In this document: one piece after another, positions 48,981 through 58,181 of the stretch
Layout: the number at the start of each line of letters is the position of its first letter
Position numbering within the stretch: the stretch's first letter is position 1
Source of the DNA: Brevundimonas sp.
GTDB taxonomy: Bacteria > Pseudomonadota > Alphaproteobacteria > Caulobacterales > Caulobacteraceae
Assembly (NCBI RefSeq): GCF_013912065.1
Contig: NZ_JACESA010000010.1
Span: 88,163-152,162, forward strand
Direction of reading: 5' to 3'
Length of the DNA stretch: 64,000 nucleotides
Program-made: the position numbers and the translations under genes
Notes under the pieces: model-generated
What the model was told of the DNA's origin: nothing
The model's input: the letters and a program-made list of their open reading frames with translations, nothing else
Databases searched by the model: none

Positions 48981-49844
48981 ATGGCCGCAAGACCCACCTG
49001 GCAGGGGCATCTGAAACTGTCGCTGGTGACCTGTCCGGTCGCCCTCTACACCGCCACCTCGTCCAGCGCCCATGTCAGTTTCCACCTGATCAATCCGGAC
49101 ACCAACAACCGGATCCGCATGGTCCCGACCGACCCGGACACAGGCCCGATCGAGCGCTCGGACCTGGTCAAGGGCTATGAGGTGTCCAAGGACGAATATG
49201 TCCTGTTCGACGACGCCGACTTCGACAAGGTCAAGCTGGAGACGACGCGGACCATCTGTATCGACAGCTTCGTCGACGAGGCCGAGATCGACCGTCTGTA
49301 CTGGGACGATCCCTTCTATGTGGTGCCGGAAAAGGGGGTCGGCGTCGAAGCCTTCGCCGTCATCCGGGACGCGATGAAGTCCGCCGGCAAGATCGCCATC
49401 GGCACCCTGGTGCTGCGGGGGCGCGAGCGACAACTGGCCCTGGAAGTGCGCGACAAGGGGCTGGTGGCTTATTCTCTGCGCGCCCATGACGAGGTGCGGG
49501 CCGCGGACGACTATTTCGACGACATACCGGCGGTGAAGGCGGACAAGGACATGGTTGAGATCGCCAGCCGGATCATCGCCCAGAAAGAGACGGAGTTCGA
49601 TCCTGCCGTCTTCAAGGACCGCTACGACGACGCCCTGCGCGACATGATCAAGGCCAAGCAGAAGGGCGGCAAGGGCGTGGTCGAGGCGCCGGAGCCCGAC
49701 GACACCAATGTGGTCGACCTGATGGAGGCCCTGCGCAACAGTCTGAAAGGGTCGGCGACCGGCGCCAAGCCGACGAAGAAGCCCGCCCAGAAGGCCAAGA
49801 CCCCGGCCAAGAAGAAGCCGGCGACGCGCAAGAAGGCGGCGTGA
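48981..49844 (+). CDS. ku: Ku protein for non-homologous end joining
   Basis: Binds broken DNA ends as a homodimer and recruits LigD. The 287-residue protein has the Ku core: RPTWQGHLKLSLVTCPVALY, VSFHLINPDTNNRIRMVPTD, EVSKDEYVLFDDADFDKVKL, IDRLYWDDPFYVVPEKGVGV and IGTLVLRGRERQLALEVR. The Lys/Ala-rich tail (TGAKPTKKPAQKAKTPAKKK) is typical of bacterial Ku and may bind DNA. A GGGAGA ribosome site precedes the ATG. It converges on ligD with 1 bp between the stops and has its own EcfG-like promoter. Confidence 0.96.
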   Translation: MAARPTWQGHLKLSLVTCPVALYTATSSSAHVSFHLINPDTNNRIRMVPTDPDTGPIERSDLVKGYEVSKDEYVLFDDADFDKVKLETTRTICIDSFVDEAEIDRLYWDDPFYVVPEKGVGVEAFAVIRDAMKSAGKIAIGTLVLRGRERQLALEVRDKGLVAYSLRAHDEVRAADDYFDDIPAVKADKDMVEIASRIIAQKETEFDPAVFKDRYDDALRDMIKAKQKGGKGVVEAPEPDDTNVVDLMEALRNSLKGSATGAKPTKKPAQKAKTPAKKKPATRKKAA

Positions 49845-49845
49845 T

Positions 49846-52401
49846 CTAGAGCCCCATCGCCTTCAGCACCGGCCGCAGACTGACCTCTCCAGCGCGGAAA
49901 TCCTTCCACGGATCGGCCTTCTTCAGCAGGGCCGGGGCGTCGTGCAGGGTGAAGGCGCGCGGGTCCAGGCCCGTCTTCACCTGGCCCCAGGACAGGGGGA
50001 AGGCGATCCCCGCGCCAGGCCGCGCCCGCACCGACCAGGGGGCGACCGCCGTCGCCATGCGCCCGTTCCTCAGATAGTCGATGAAGATCTTCCCGCCCCG
50101 CGCCTTCTTGGCCAGGGTGGTGGTGAATTTATCCGGATCGGCGCGGCGAACCTCTTCCGCAACAGCCTTGGCGAAGGCCTTGCACTGATCCCATTCGATG
50201 CGGCTGCGGCCGTCCGCCCGGATCGGGACCACCACATGCAGCCCCTTGCCGCCGGTCGTCTTGACGAAGGGATGCATCCCCTTGGCCTCAAGCGTCGCCC
50301 GCACCGTCTTGGCCGCCGCAATGACCGCCGCGAAATCCAGTCCCTCGTCGGGGTCGAGGTCGAAAGTGACCTGTTCCGGCGTTTCCGGATCGCCCGGCCG
50401 ACAGCCCCAGGGGTGCAGCTCGAGCCCGCCCGACTGGGCGACGGCGACCAGGCCGCCGACATCGACGACGGCGACATAGGGTTTGCGCTCGTGCACGTCG
50501 ATCAGCTTCAGGCGCGGGTTCGACCCCGGCATGGCGTGGCGCTGGAAGAAGGTCTCGCCGCCTATCCCGTCCGGCGCCCGGATGATCGAAACCGGCCGGT
50601 CGGCGACGTGTGGCAGAATGCGCTCCGCCGCCACTTCGTAATAGCGGGCCAGGTCCGTCTTGGTGATGGCTGGCCTTCCATCAACGGCCGGCCACAGGAT
50701 CTTGTCGGGACTGGACAGGGTCACCCCGGCGACGACGACTTTTTCCTTGCCGGACCGCGTCGGCGAAGGCTTGCCGGGCGCGGACTTTTTAGGCGAAGGC
50801 GGCTGCGGATCGGCAGTCACCTCAGCAGGCGCCTTGTCCTCGCGCAGTCCTTTGTAGGCCGCGTGCCGCAGCGAACCGCCCTCGGTCAGCCCGCCATGCT
50901 CCAGTTCGGCGACCAGGACCGGCCTGACCCAATGGATGTCCTTGCCGCCGCGCGGCGCGCCCTTGCCGACAAAGGGCGAGGCGTCCGCCGCCGCTTCCTT
51001 CAGGGCCGGCAGCAGGGTCTTCAAAAGGGGTGCGGCGTAACCCGTCCCGACACGGCCGAGATAACGCAAGCCTTGGTCCTCGGCGACGCCGACCAAAAGG
51101 GACCGGAACCGGGTCCCACCCTCCGACGACCAGCCGCCGATCACCACCTCATCGCGGCCCCGGCATTTGGACTTGACCCAGGTCGAGGATCGGCCGGTCT
51201 GATAGGGGGCGTCCAGTTTCTTGGAGATCACGCCTTCCAGATCCATCCGGCAGGCGCTTTCCAGCACCGCCTGACCCGTCGAGGCGAAGTGGTCGACATA
51301 ACGAAGCCGCGTCCGGGCCTTGGCCGGGACCCGATCGACATGGGCCTGAAGCCGCGCCTTGCGATGCGACAGGGGCAGGTCCCGAAGATCGTCCTCCCCC
51401 TCGCTCAGCAGATCGAAGGCGAAATAGACCAGGTCCTGGGTCTTGCCGTCGGCGATGGCGGCCTGAAGGGCCGAGAAGTCCGGCGTGTGGTCGTCGCTGA
51501 GGGCGCACAACTCGCCGTCCACCACCCCGTCTGGCCAGGCCGCCGCGTCGGCCGCCAACTGCGGGAAACGGTCAGTCCAGTCATGGCCCCGCCGGGTATA
51601 GAGCCGGGCCCGCCCGCCGCCGGTGGCGATCTGGATGCGGTAGCCGTCGAACTTGATCTCGTGCACCCAGCCGGCGCCGCCGGGCGGATGATCGACGATC
51701 TTGCACAGCTGGATCGGGACGAAGGCCGGGGGCGCGTCCAATGTCGCCTCGCCCGATTTCGCCCTGGGCTTCTTCGGCCCCTTTCGCGCCACGGGCCGCG
51801 AGGCGGTCCACTGGGTCTTGCCCTCGGCGATCTCGGCCAGGCTGCGGCCCGTGGCGACGGAGGCGTCGATCTCCATATTGGCGTCGCCCTCGCCCGGCAC
51901 GGCGGCCTCGTCCTTCTCCTTGATCAGCAGCCAGTTGTTGCGTTTCGACGGCTTGCCCCGGTCAGACTTCAGCCGCACCAGAGCCCAGCCGCCGCTCAGC
52001 CGCTCGCCGTGCAGGATCATCTTCAGCGAGCCTCGCTTAAGGGCGGCGTCGATATCCGGCTCCTGCGGTTCCCATTCGCCGCGGTCCCACAGCTGGACCG
52101 TGCCCGCGCCGTAGTTGCCCGAAGGGATGGTCCCTTCGAACGTGCCGTAATCCAGCGGGTGATCCTCGACCTCGACCGCCAGCCGCTTCACCGCCGGGTC
52201 GCGCGACGGGGCCTTGGTCACGGCCCAGGATTTCAGCACCCCCTCGTGCTCGATGCGGAAGTCGTAGTGGAGCCGGGTGGCGGCGTGGCGCTGGATCAGA
52301 TAGGTCAGCCGACCCTTGCGCCCCGCCTTGGCCTTGCCCGCAGGCTCGGGCGTGCGGCTGAAGTCCCGCTTGGCCCTGTAGGTGTCCAGACCGTCCGCCA
52401 T
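49846..52401 (-). CDS. ligD: Multifunctional ATP-dependent DNA ligase LigD
   Basis: Seals double-strand breaks with Ku. About 851 residues in the order phosphoesterase - ligase - polymerase. The phosphoesterase comes first (YLIQRHAATRLHYDFRIEHE; EDHPLDYGTFEGTIPSGNYG). The ligase has the adenylated Lys250 in EIKFDGYRIQ and the motif LDAPYQTGRSSTWVKSKC. The primase-polymerase is last, with FFQRHAMPGSNPRLKLIDVH, VTFDLDPDEGLDFAAVIAAA (metal-binding Asp) and FVKTTGGKGLHVVVPI. This order is common in alphaproteobacteria. The ATG at 52401 follows GAGGG; 52416 adds five residues. It is last of the leftward operon with the sugar dehydrogenase. Confidence 0.96.
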   Translation of the reverse strand: MADGLDTYRAKRDFSRTPEPAGKAKAGRKGRLTYLIQRHAATRLHYDFRIEHEGVLKSWAVTKAPSRDPAVKRLAVEVEDHPLDYGTFEGTIPSGNYGAGTVQLWDRGEWEPQEPDIDAALKRGSLKMILHGERLSGGWALVRLKSDRGKPSKRNNWLLIKEKDEAAVPGEGDANMEIDASVATGRSLAEIAEGKTQWTASRPVARKGPKKPRAKSGEATLDAPPAFVPIQLCKIVDHPPGGAGWVHEIKFDGYRIQIATGGGRARLYTRRGHDWTDRFPQLAADAAAWPDGVVDGELCALSDDHTPDFSALQAAIADGKTQDLVYFAFDLLSEGEDDLRDLPLSHRKARLQAHVDRVPAKARTRLRYVDHFASTGQAVLESACRMDLEGVISKKLDAPYQTGRSSTWVKSKCRGRDEVVIGGWSSEGGTRFRSLLVGVAEDQGLRYLGRVGTGYAAPLLKTLLPALKEAAADASPFVGKGAPRGGKDIHWVRPVLVAELEHGGLTEGGSLRHAAYKGLREDKAPAEVTADPQPPSPKKSAPGKPSPTRSGKEKVVVAGVTLSSPDKILWPAVDGRPAITKTDLARYYEVAAERILPHVADRPVSIIRAPDGIGGETFFQRHAMPGSNPRLKLIDVHERKPYVAVVDVGGLVAVAQSGGLELHPWGCRPGDPETPEQVTFDLDPDEGLDFAAVIAAAKTVRATLEAKGMHPFVKTTGGKGLHVVVPIRADGRSRIEWDQCKAFAKAVAEEVRRADPDKFTTTLAKKARGGKIFIDYLRNGRMATAVAPWSVRARPGAGIAFPLSWGQVKTGLDPRAFTLHDAPALLKKADPWKDFRAGEVSLRPVLKAMGL

Positions 52402-52422
52402 GCCGCCCTCGCCCATCGCCGC

Positions 52423-53715
52423 TTACGGACGCGGCGCGATCCGCCACACGGTGTTCGACAGGTCGTCGGCCACCAGCAGGATGCGGCGCTGAGGATCGAA
52501 GGTCACGCCGACCGGACGACCCCGCGCCTCGCCGTCCTTGATGAAACCGGTCAGGAAATCGACCGGAGGACCGGCGGGACGACCACCAGCAAACGGCACC
52601 CAGACCACCTTGTAGCCGGCCAGATCCTGACGGTTCCAGCTGCCGTGCTCGCCGATGAAGGCGCCCTGGCTGAAACGGCCGCCGAAGCCCCCGTCACGGG
52701 CGAAGCTCAGCCCCAAGGCCGCCACGTGCGAGCCAAGCGCGTAATCCGGCTTGATCGCCGTCTGCACCAGGTCGGGCTTCTGCGGATGGACCCGCGGATC
52801 GGTGTTCTGACCCCAGTAGGAATAGGGCCAGCCGTAGAAGGCGCCCTCCTGCACCGACGTCAGATAATCCGGCACTAGTTGCGGACCCAGTTCGTCGCGC
52901 TCATTGACCACGGCCCACAGGGCGCTGGTGTTCGGTTCGATGGCCAGGGCGGTCGGATTGCGAATCCCGGTCACGAAGGTGCGGTGGGCGCCGGTCTCGC
53001 GATCAATGGCCCAGATCACCGCCCGGTTCTCCTCCACGGCCATGCCGCGCTCGCCCACATTACTGTTCGAGCCGATGCCGACATACAGGGTCAGGCCGTC
53101 GGCGCTGGCGGTCAGGGACTTGGTCCAGTGGTGGTTGATGGCCGACGGCAGTTCGGTCAGCTCCTGTCGAGGCGCCGTGATCCGGGTCTGGCCGTCCTGA
53201 TAGGGGAAGCGCAGCAGCGCCCCCTGTTCGGCGACATAAAGAGCGCCATCGACGAAGGCCATGCCGTAGGGCGCGTCCAGATTGTCGATAAAGGTGCTGC
53301 GGACCTCGGGCTGGCCGTCGCCGTTGGCGTCGCGCAGCAGGGTGATGCGGTCGCCGCCCTTCACGCTGGTCTTGCCCTTGGCCTTGATCACCCCGGCGAT
53401 GAAGTCCTTGGGTCGCAGCTTGGGCGCATGGCCGCCCGATCCCTCGGCGACCAGGATGTCGCCGTTGGGCAGGACCAGGATCTGACGCGGAATCTTCAGG
53501 TCGGTCGCCATGGCCGTGACCGCGAAGCCGTCGGGAACCACCGGGGTCTCGCCGTTCCAGCCCGTCGGCGTGGCGATCTTCATCGGCGGCACGAGGGTTT
53601 CGTCCTGACCCGGAAGATCGGGATTGGCGCCGGTCTGGTTCAGGTCTGAATCCGACCCGCTGCAGCCGGCGAGTGCCAGCACCATGGCGGTGGTGCAGAA
53701 AAGCGTCCTGATCAT
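52423..53715 (-). CDS. PQQ-type sugar (sorbosone) dehydrogenase family lipoprotein
   Basis: A 430-residue secreted lipoprotein. Signal with lipobox LALAGC (lipidated Cys about 18), then a six-bladed propeller like soluble glucose/sorbosone dehydrogenases: PDGFAVTAMATDLKIPRQIL, NLDAPYGMAFVDGALYVAEQ, INHHWTKSLTASADGLTLYV, GIRNPTALAIEPNTSALWAV and FIGEHGSWNRQDLAGYKVVW. It may oxidise an aldose outside the cytoplasm if PQQ is available. It sits between the membrane protein (1-base overlap) and ligD (21 bp). Its place in a DNA-repair operon is odd. A GTG at 53718 adds one residue. Confidence 0.9.
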   Translation of the reverse strand: MIRTLFCTTAMVLALAGCSGSDSDLNQTGANPDLPGQDETLVPPMKIATPTGWNGETPVVPDGFAVTAMATDLKIPRQILVLPNGDILVAEGSGGHAPKLRPKDFIAGVIKAKGKTSVKGGDRITLLRDANGDGQPEVRSTFIDNLDAPYGMAFVDGALYVAEQGALLRFPYQDGQTRITAPRQELTELPSAINHHWTKSLTASADGLTLYVGIGSNSNVGERGMAVEENRAVIWAIDRETGAHRTFVTGIRNPTALAIEPNTSALWAVVNERDELGPQLVPDYLTSVQEGAFYGWPYSYWGQNTDPRVHPQKPDLVQTAIKPDYALGSHVAALGLSFARDGGFGGRFSQGAFIGEHGSWNRQDLAGYKVVWVPFAGGRPAGPPVDFLTGFIKDGEARGRPVGVTFDPQRRILLVADDLSNTVWRIAPRP

Positions 53716-54146
53716 CACGCGATCTCCCGCACGGTGGTGGTCGAGTAAGCGAACCAGCCGGCCACCAGCGCCAGGACGGCGGACAGGATCGACAGGGTCA
53801 GGCCGAAGGCGCCGACGGAGCTCCAGGCGTCCTGGCTATGCTTGAAGGCGTTGATCAGGCCGAAGATCCAGGCGAGGGCCAAGGCGGCCAAATGGATCAG
53901 AGCGGCGTTCCGCGTCGGCCCGCGCCACGCCAGGGCCAGATCGACGATGGCCCACAGGCCAGCGAGACCGCCGAACACCAGGGCGCCCACGATCAGCCAG
54001 GCCGAGAAGTTCGACCACTGCATCTGGGCGGACTGCAGATAGGCGATGTCGCTGACGACCGCCGAGGTGAAGAGGGCGATGGGAAAGGCCATCAGGATTC
54101 CGCGCAACGGTTCGATTTTCGCGCGGAAGGCGGATGCGGCATGCAT
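53715..54146 (-). CDS. Four-helix membrane protein, DUF2231-like
   Basis: A 143-residue inner-membrane protein with about four helices: ILMAFPIALFTSAVVSDIAY, WLIVGALVFGGLAGLWAIVD, ALIHLAALALAWIFGLINAF and FGLTLSILSAVLALVAGWFA. The pattern FPIALFTSAVVSDIAYLQ resembles the DUF2231 family, whose members often lie beside redox proteins such as sorbosone dehydrogenases and may pass electrons. It is first in the operon, ahead of the dehydrogenase lipoprotein and ligD. A weak EcfG-like motif stands upstream. Confidence 0.8.
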   Translation of the reverse strand: MHAASAFRAKIEPLRGILMAFPIALFTSAVVSDIAYLQSAQMQWSNFSAWLIVGALVFGGLAGLWAIVDLALAWRGPTRNAALIHLAALALAWIFGLINAFKHSQDAWSSVGAFGLTLSILSAVLALVAGWFAYSTTTVREIA

Positions 54147-54188
54147 GGGGTCTCCTCCGGATTCGCAGACGACAGCGACTCCGAATCC

Positions 54189-54213
54189 AACCCGCAGCGT
54201 GGCCTTTAGTTCA
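54189..54213 (-). promoter_or_regulatory. Weak EcfG-like promoter before the ligD operon
   Basis: Read on the minus strand: TGAAC (54213-54209), 16 bases, GGTT (54192-54189). One mismatch in each box. Next to it, GGATTCG (54159-54165) and CGAATCC (54182-54188) form an inverted repeat whose arms each hold a GANTC site. Low specificity. Confidence 0.25.
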
Positions 54214-54226
54214 TCAGGAACGCACG

Positions 54227-54258
54227 GGCGCGCCGTCGGCCGGGGCCGGCGGCGCGCC
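54227..54258 (-). terminator. Strong GC hairpin after TonB receptor gene
   Basis: GGCGCGCCG (54227-54235) and CGGCGCGCC (54250-54258) pair perfectly, and the inner CGGCC/GGCCG bases extend the stem with one mismatch. It starts 7 bp after the receptor stop on the minus strand. No strong T run follows, so it is a probable rather than certain terminator. Confidence 0.55.
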
Positions 54259-54265
54259 TCGGCGC

Positions 54266-56503
54266 TTAGAAACGCTTGGTCAGTTGAACGCCGTAGGTGC
54301 GGGGCTCGTTGACGAAGGTGGTCAGGTTGTTGAAGTCGATGGCGCCGATGACATTCTCTTCGTCGGTGACGTTGCGAACATAGGCGGCCGCTTCCAGCCC
54401 CCGGTTCAGGTCACGCCACCCGGCGCGCAGGCCGCCTTCGAACGCGGTGTCCTGCATGAACTCGACCGATTCATAGAGGAAGAGGTTAAAGTCCTTCTGC
54501 ATGACCCAGTCGGTCGAGGCGAAGAACTCGGTGTCGTCCCCCAGCGGCAGAACATAGTTCAGCGTCAGGTTGGCGGTGTATTCCGGCGCCTGCGGGAAGG
54601 GGTTGCCGTCGATCTTGGCGCGACGGGTGGTCCCAACCATCACGATCGGGTCGGTGACGGTGCAGTTGGAACCGCAGACGGCGACCAGCAGATCGCTGTC
54701 CTTGATCTCGGTGTGGTTCCAGGCGGCGCCGGCCGAAAGGCTGAAGCCCGCGCCCAGATAGATGTCGCCGTCCAGCTCCACGCCGTGGCCCTCGCCCTTG
54801 TCGGCGTTGATCAGGCGGTTGGTGTTGTCCGCGCCGCCGATGGCGGTGAACTGCATGTCGTCGACTTCATAGATGTAGGCCGTGCCGTTCAGGCGGGCGC
54901 GACCGTCCCACAGACGGGCCTTGAAGCCGGTCTCGTAGGACATGACCGTTTCCGAGTCGGCGGTGGTCAGGACCGGCAGGTTGCGGCCCTGGATCGACGG
55001 GCCGCGATAGCCCTTGGCCACGCGCGCGAACAGATTGAGGCCGTCGTTGACTTCATACAGGGCGCTGACGTCCCAGCTGACCTGCTCGTCGCCGACCGAA
55101 GTGGCGCCCTGGCCGCCCACCGGCGTGCCGGTGACGATCCGGCCGTTATAGTCGCGGCTGTCGTCGGTGTAGCGAACGCCCGCCGTCAGCTTCAGGGCCT
55201 CGGTCACCCGATAGCTGGTCTGACCGAAGACCGACCAGCTGTCGGACTTCTGCGTGATGTCGGTGACCTTGGTCGGCTGGAGCCCGCCGACGCCGTTGAA
55301 GGTGCCGGTGACCAGGTTGATCCGCTCGTCCCAGTAGAAGGCGCCGACCTGCCAGCCGAGGCGGGCGTCGCCGTTCGAGGCCAGGCGCAGCTCGTAGGTG
55401 TTCTGCCTCAGATCGCTGGAAAGGGTGCCGCTCTCGGAGTTGAACGGCGTCTTGTACGAGGCGGTCGCCGAAGCGCTGGCCACGCCGCCGTCGATGTCGC
55501 CGTCGCCCGACGATGAACCCTGATAGGCGCCGACGATGCCGGTCAGGGTGGCGGCGCCGAAATCATAGGCGACGCGCAGCGACTGCGACGTCGTCTTCTG
55601 CTTCTGGAAGTTGTTGCGACCGCCGTCGTAATAGACGGTCTCGCGGTCGAAATTGCCGTTCAGCTCGTTCGAACCCTTGGTCAGGGAGTTGGCGCGGTTC
55701 ATCGTGCCGGTGCCGTCATAGTCGCGCGCCTGCAGGGTCAGCAGGGTCGACAGGCGGTCGGTCGGCGTCCAGGCCACGTGGACGCGTGCGGCGACGTCGT
55801 CGAAATTGCCCAGGTCGTCGCCGTCGGCGTCGGCGAAGGACGCATTATAGGCGTTGTCGACCCAGTCGTCGCGGTGGTTCCACAGACCCGACACGCGCAT
55901 CGACAGCGTGTCCGTCAGCGGCATGGTCACGCCGGTCTCGGCGCGCACCGAACCCAGGTTGCCGTAGGTCAGCGAGCCGAAGCCGGTGAAGTCGTCCGAA
56001 GGCTTGACCGAGTCGATCTTGATGACGCCGGCCGGGGTGTTGCGGCCGAACAGGGTGCCCTGCGGACCGCGCAGCACTTCAAGCTGCTGCACGTCGAACA
56101 GAGGGAAGCCCTTCAGATAGACGCTTTCCAGCACGACGTCGTCCAGCACCACCGAAACCGGCTGCGAGGCGGTGAAGTCGAAGTCCACATTGCCGAGGCC
56201 GCGGATGTAGAAGCGCGGCGCATAACGGCCGTTCGAGCTCTCGACCTGGAGGCTGGGCACGCGGGCCGACAGCGACAGGATGTCGGCGCCGCCGGCCGAG
56301 ATCTCTTTCAGGGTCTGAGTGTTCAGGGCGGTGACGGCGAAGGGCACCTCGCGGATGTTCTCGCTGCGGCGCTGAGCCGTGACGACGATGTCGTCGACGC
56401 CGGTCGTCTCTGTTGCGGGAGAGGCGGTTTGGGCGCTGGCCGCGCCAGCGCTCAGCAGGGCGATCCCGCTGACGGTGGCGACGAGGAAGACTGAGCGAAG
56501 CAT
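54266..56503 (-). CDS. TonB-dependent outer-membrane receptor (phosphatase island)
   Basis: A 745-residue receptor. Signal peptide at about 1-24 (FLVATVSGIALLSAGAASAQ), TonB-box region VDDIVVTAQRRSENIREVPF, plug at about 40-160 with YAPRFYIRGLGNVDFDFTAS, PVSVVLDDVVL and LEVLRGPQGTLFGRNTPAGV, then a barrel ending TYGVQLTKRF with C-terminal Phe. It is divergent from the metallophosphoesterase gene across 245 bp and likely imports a phosphorylated or related compound, but the ligand is unknown. A perfect hairpin lies in its leader at 56519-56541. Confidence 0.93.
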   Translation of the reverse strand: MLRSVFLVATVSGIALLSAGAASAQTASPATETTGVDDIVVTAQRRSENIREVPFAVTALNTQTLKEISAGGADILSLSARVPSLQVESSNGRYAPRFYIRGLGNVDFDFTASQPVSVVLDDVVLESVYLKGFPLFDVQQLEVLRGPQGTLFGRNTPAGVIKIDSVKPSDDFTGFGSLTYGNLGSVRAETGVTMPLTDTLSMRVSGLWNHRDDWVDNAYNASFADADGDDLGNFDDVAARVHVAWTPTDRLSTLLTLQARDYDGTGTMNRANSLTKGSNELNGNFDRETVYYDGGRNNFQKQKTTSQSLRVAYDFGAATLTGIVGAYQGSSSGDGDIDGGVASASATASYKTPFNSESGTLSSDLRQNTYELRLASNGDARLGWQVGAFYWDERINLVTGTFNGVGGLQPTKVTDITQKSDSWSVFGQTSYRVTEALKLTAGVRYTDDSRDYNGRIVTGTPVGGQGATSVGDEQVSWDVSALYEVNDGLNLFARVAKGYRGPSIQGRNLPVLTTADSETVMSYETGFKARLWDGRARLNGTAYIYEVDDMQFTAIGGADNTNRLINADKGEGHGVELDGDIYLGAGFSLSAGAAWNHTEIKDSDLLVAVCGSNCTVTDPIVMVGTTRRAKIDGNPFPQAPEYTANLTLNYVLPLGDDTEFFASTDWVMQKDFNLFLYESVEFMQDTAFEGGLRAGWRDLNRGLEAAAYVRNVTDEENVIGAIDFNNLTTFVNEPRTYGVQLTKRF

Positions 56504-56518
56504 GAAAATGTATCCTTG

Positions 56519-56541
56519 GCGACATGGGGAGGAGATGTCGC
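56519..56541. promoter_or_regulatory. Inverted repeat in TonB receptor leader
   Basis: GCGACAT (56519-56525) and ATGTCGC (56535-56541) flank 9 bases, 15 bp before the receptor start on the minus strand. It could be an operator for the nearby tandem-TetR protein or a hairpin near the ribosome site (AAGGA). Confidence 0.5.
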
Positions 56542-56748
56542 GCGAGCCCGTAGGACCTCTCGCGGCGAGTCGCCAGCGGAGACCGCGCGGAAAACTTGAA
56601 CCTTTGAAGACGCGGACACAGGGGGGTCAGAATCGTATGCCGGCACGACGAGCCGACCGAGACCGGTATTGTGCAGCTTCGGTGATAATGCGATTTTGAA
56701 AGCTTGCGTGGCCCGGTTCCGCATTTCCCGACATTGTTTGGATCGACC

Positions 56749-58122
56749 ATGTCCTTCGTCACGCCCTCACGCCGTCGGCTGCTTCAAATCGCCGGGGCTT
56801 CGGCTCTGGCGCCGGGACTGTCCGCCCTGAGACGACATGGCGTCGTCGGCCGAGTGCTGGCGGTCTCGGACATGCATTCGGCCTATGAGCGGATCGGCCA
56901 GTTGCTGGCCGCATTCGAGGGCGAGGTTCGGTCCCAGGCCGTTCCGCATGTGATCGCGATCGACGGCGATATCTTCGAGCACGGCGATGTCGTGGCCGTG
57001 CGCTCGGGCGGCGCGATCGACTGGGCCTTCCTGGCGGAGGCGGCGCGCCTGGCGCCCACCGTGGTCAATATCGGCAATCACGACAATGATCTGACGCCGG
57101 ACCTGGCGGAGGTGGTCGGCCGTATGCGGAGCATCGGCGTCGTCGTCGTCAGCAACATCGTCGATACACGCACTCAGGCGGGCTACGCCGAGCCGGTCGC
57201 GAACGTGGCGTTCGGCTCACGCTCGCTGCGGGTCGTCGGCATGGCGACCAACGCCCTGAACACCTATCCCCAGGCGTCGCGCGCGCAGCTGTCCATACCG
57301 GACCCCGCCGAATGGGCCGGCGCCCGTCTGCCGGGGCTGCTCGACGGCGCCGATCTGCGCCTGGTGCTGAGCCACGCGGGCGTCGCAGCCGACAAGACCA
57401 TTCTGCCGCTTCTGCCGGATGGAAGCCTGATGATCGGCGGCCACAATCATCTGCTGTTCCAGCACCGCCAGGGACGCAGCGCCTATGCCCACACCGGCTC
57501 GTGGACCAATGCCTATACGGTCGCTGAATATCTCGAAGACGGGACGGTGACGGTCGCGTCGCGGCCTGTCGCGACCGAGGCCGCCGCCTCGCCCCGGCTG
57601 CGGAACCTGATCGCCGAGACGCTGGCCGCCCATCTGACCGACGAGGATCGGGTCGTTCTGGGCGCCAGCCCGCGCGCCCTGTCGCTGGGCGACACCGGAC
57701 GCCGGGTGGCGACGGGCCTGGCGGATGCGGCGGGCGCCGACGTCGGCTTCATCGGCCACACTACCCTGGGCATGGGCGCGCCGGCGGGGGCGGTCTCCCG
57801 ATATGTGTTCGATTCCATCGTCCGTTTCGACGGCAGTCTGATGGTCGCCGACGCGCCCCGCGCCCAGGTCGAAGGGTTCATGGCCCGGGCCAATCAGGAT
57901 CGGCCGATGCCGCTGGAAGAGCGCAGCGGGGACTTTCTCTATGGGGCCGCTGCGAGCGCCCCAATGACGGCGGCCATCGAGGACGACAGGGTTCGGATCG
58001 TGACGACCGACTGGTGCGCCGCCAATCAGGGCGAGTATTTCGGAACCACGGGACTTCAGTTCAGCGAAGTGGCGGACCGCAAGGTGAAGGCGGTTTCGAT
58101 CGCGGCGCTGCTCGACGCCTGA
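56749..58122 (+). CDS. Tat-exported metallophosphoesterase (5'-nucleotidase-like)
   Basis: A 457-residue two-metal phosphohydrolase outside the cytoplasm. Tat signal: TPSRRRLLQIAGASALAPGL. Metal-site motifs in order: VLAVSDMHSAYERIGQLL (Asp, His), IAIDGDIFEHGD, VVNIGNHDND, LVLSHAGVAAD and SLMIGGHNHLLFQHRQGRSA, followed by a C-terminal domain of UshA character (FIGHTTLGMGAPAGAVSRYV). It may cleave nucleotides or other phosphomonoesters. ATG 56749 places the Arg pair correctly. It is divergent from the TonB receptor and is followed 59 bp later by the tandem-TetR gene. Confidence 0.9.
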   Translation: MSFVTPSRRRLLQIAGASALAPGLSALRRHGVVGRVLAVSDMHSAYERIGQLLAAFEGEVRSQAVPHVIAIDGDIFEHGDVVAVRSGGAIDWAFLAEAARLAPTVVNIGNHDNDLTPDLAEVVGRMRSIGVVVVSNIVDTRTQAGYAEPVANVAFGSRSLRVVGMATNALNTYPQASRAQLSIPDPAEWAGARLPGLLDGADLRLVLSHAGVAADKTILPLLPDGSLMIGGHNHLLFQHRQGRSAYAHTGSWTNAYTVAEYLEDGTVTVASRPVATEAAASPRLRNLIAETLAAHLTDEDRVVLGASPRALSLGDTGRRVATGLADAAGADVGFIGHTTLGMGAPAGAVSRYVFDSIVRFDGSLMVADAPRAQVEGFMARANQDRPMPLEERSGDFLYGAAASAPMTAAIEDDRVRIVTTDWCAANQGEYFGTTGLQFSEVADRKVKAVSIAALLDA

Positions 58123-58181
58123 TCCAGGATCCGCGCAAGACCCGGCTCGACACGTCCCGATCCACGCTCCATTGGGGGCTT

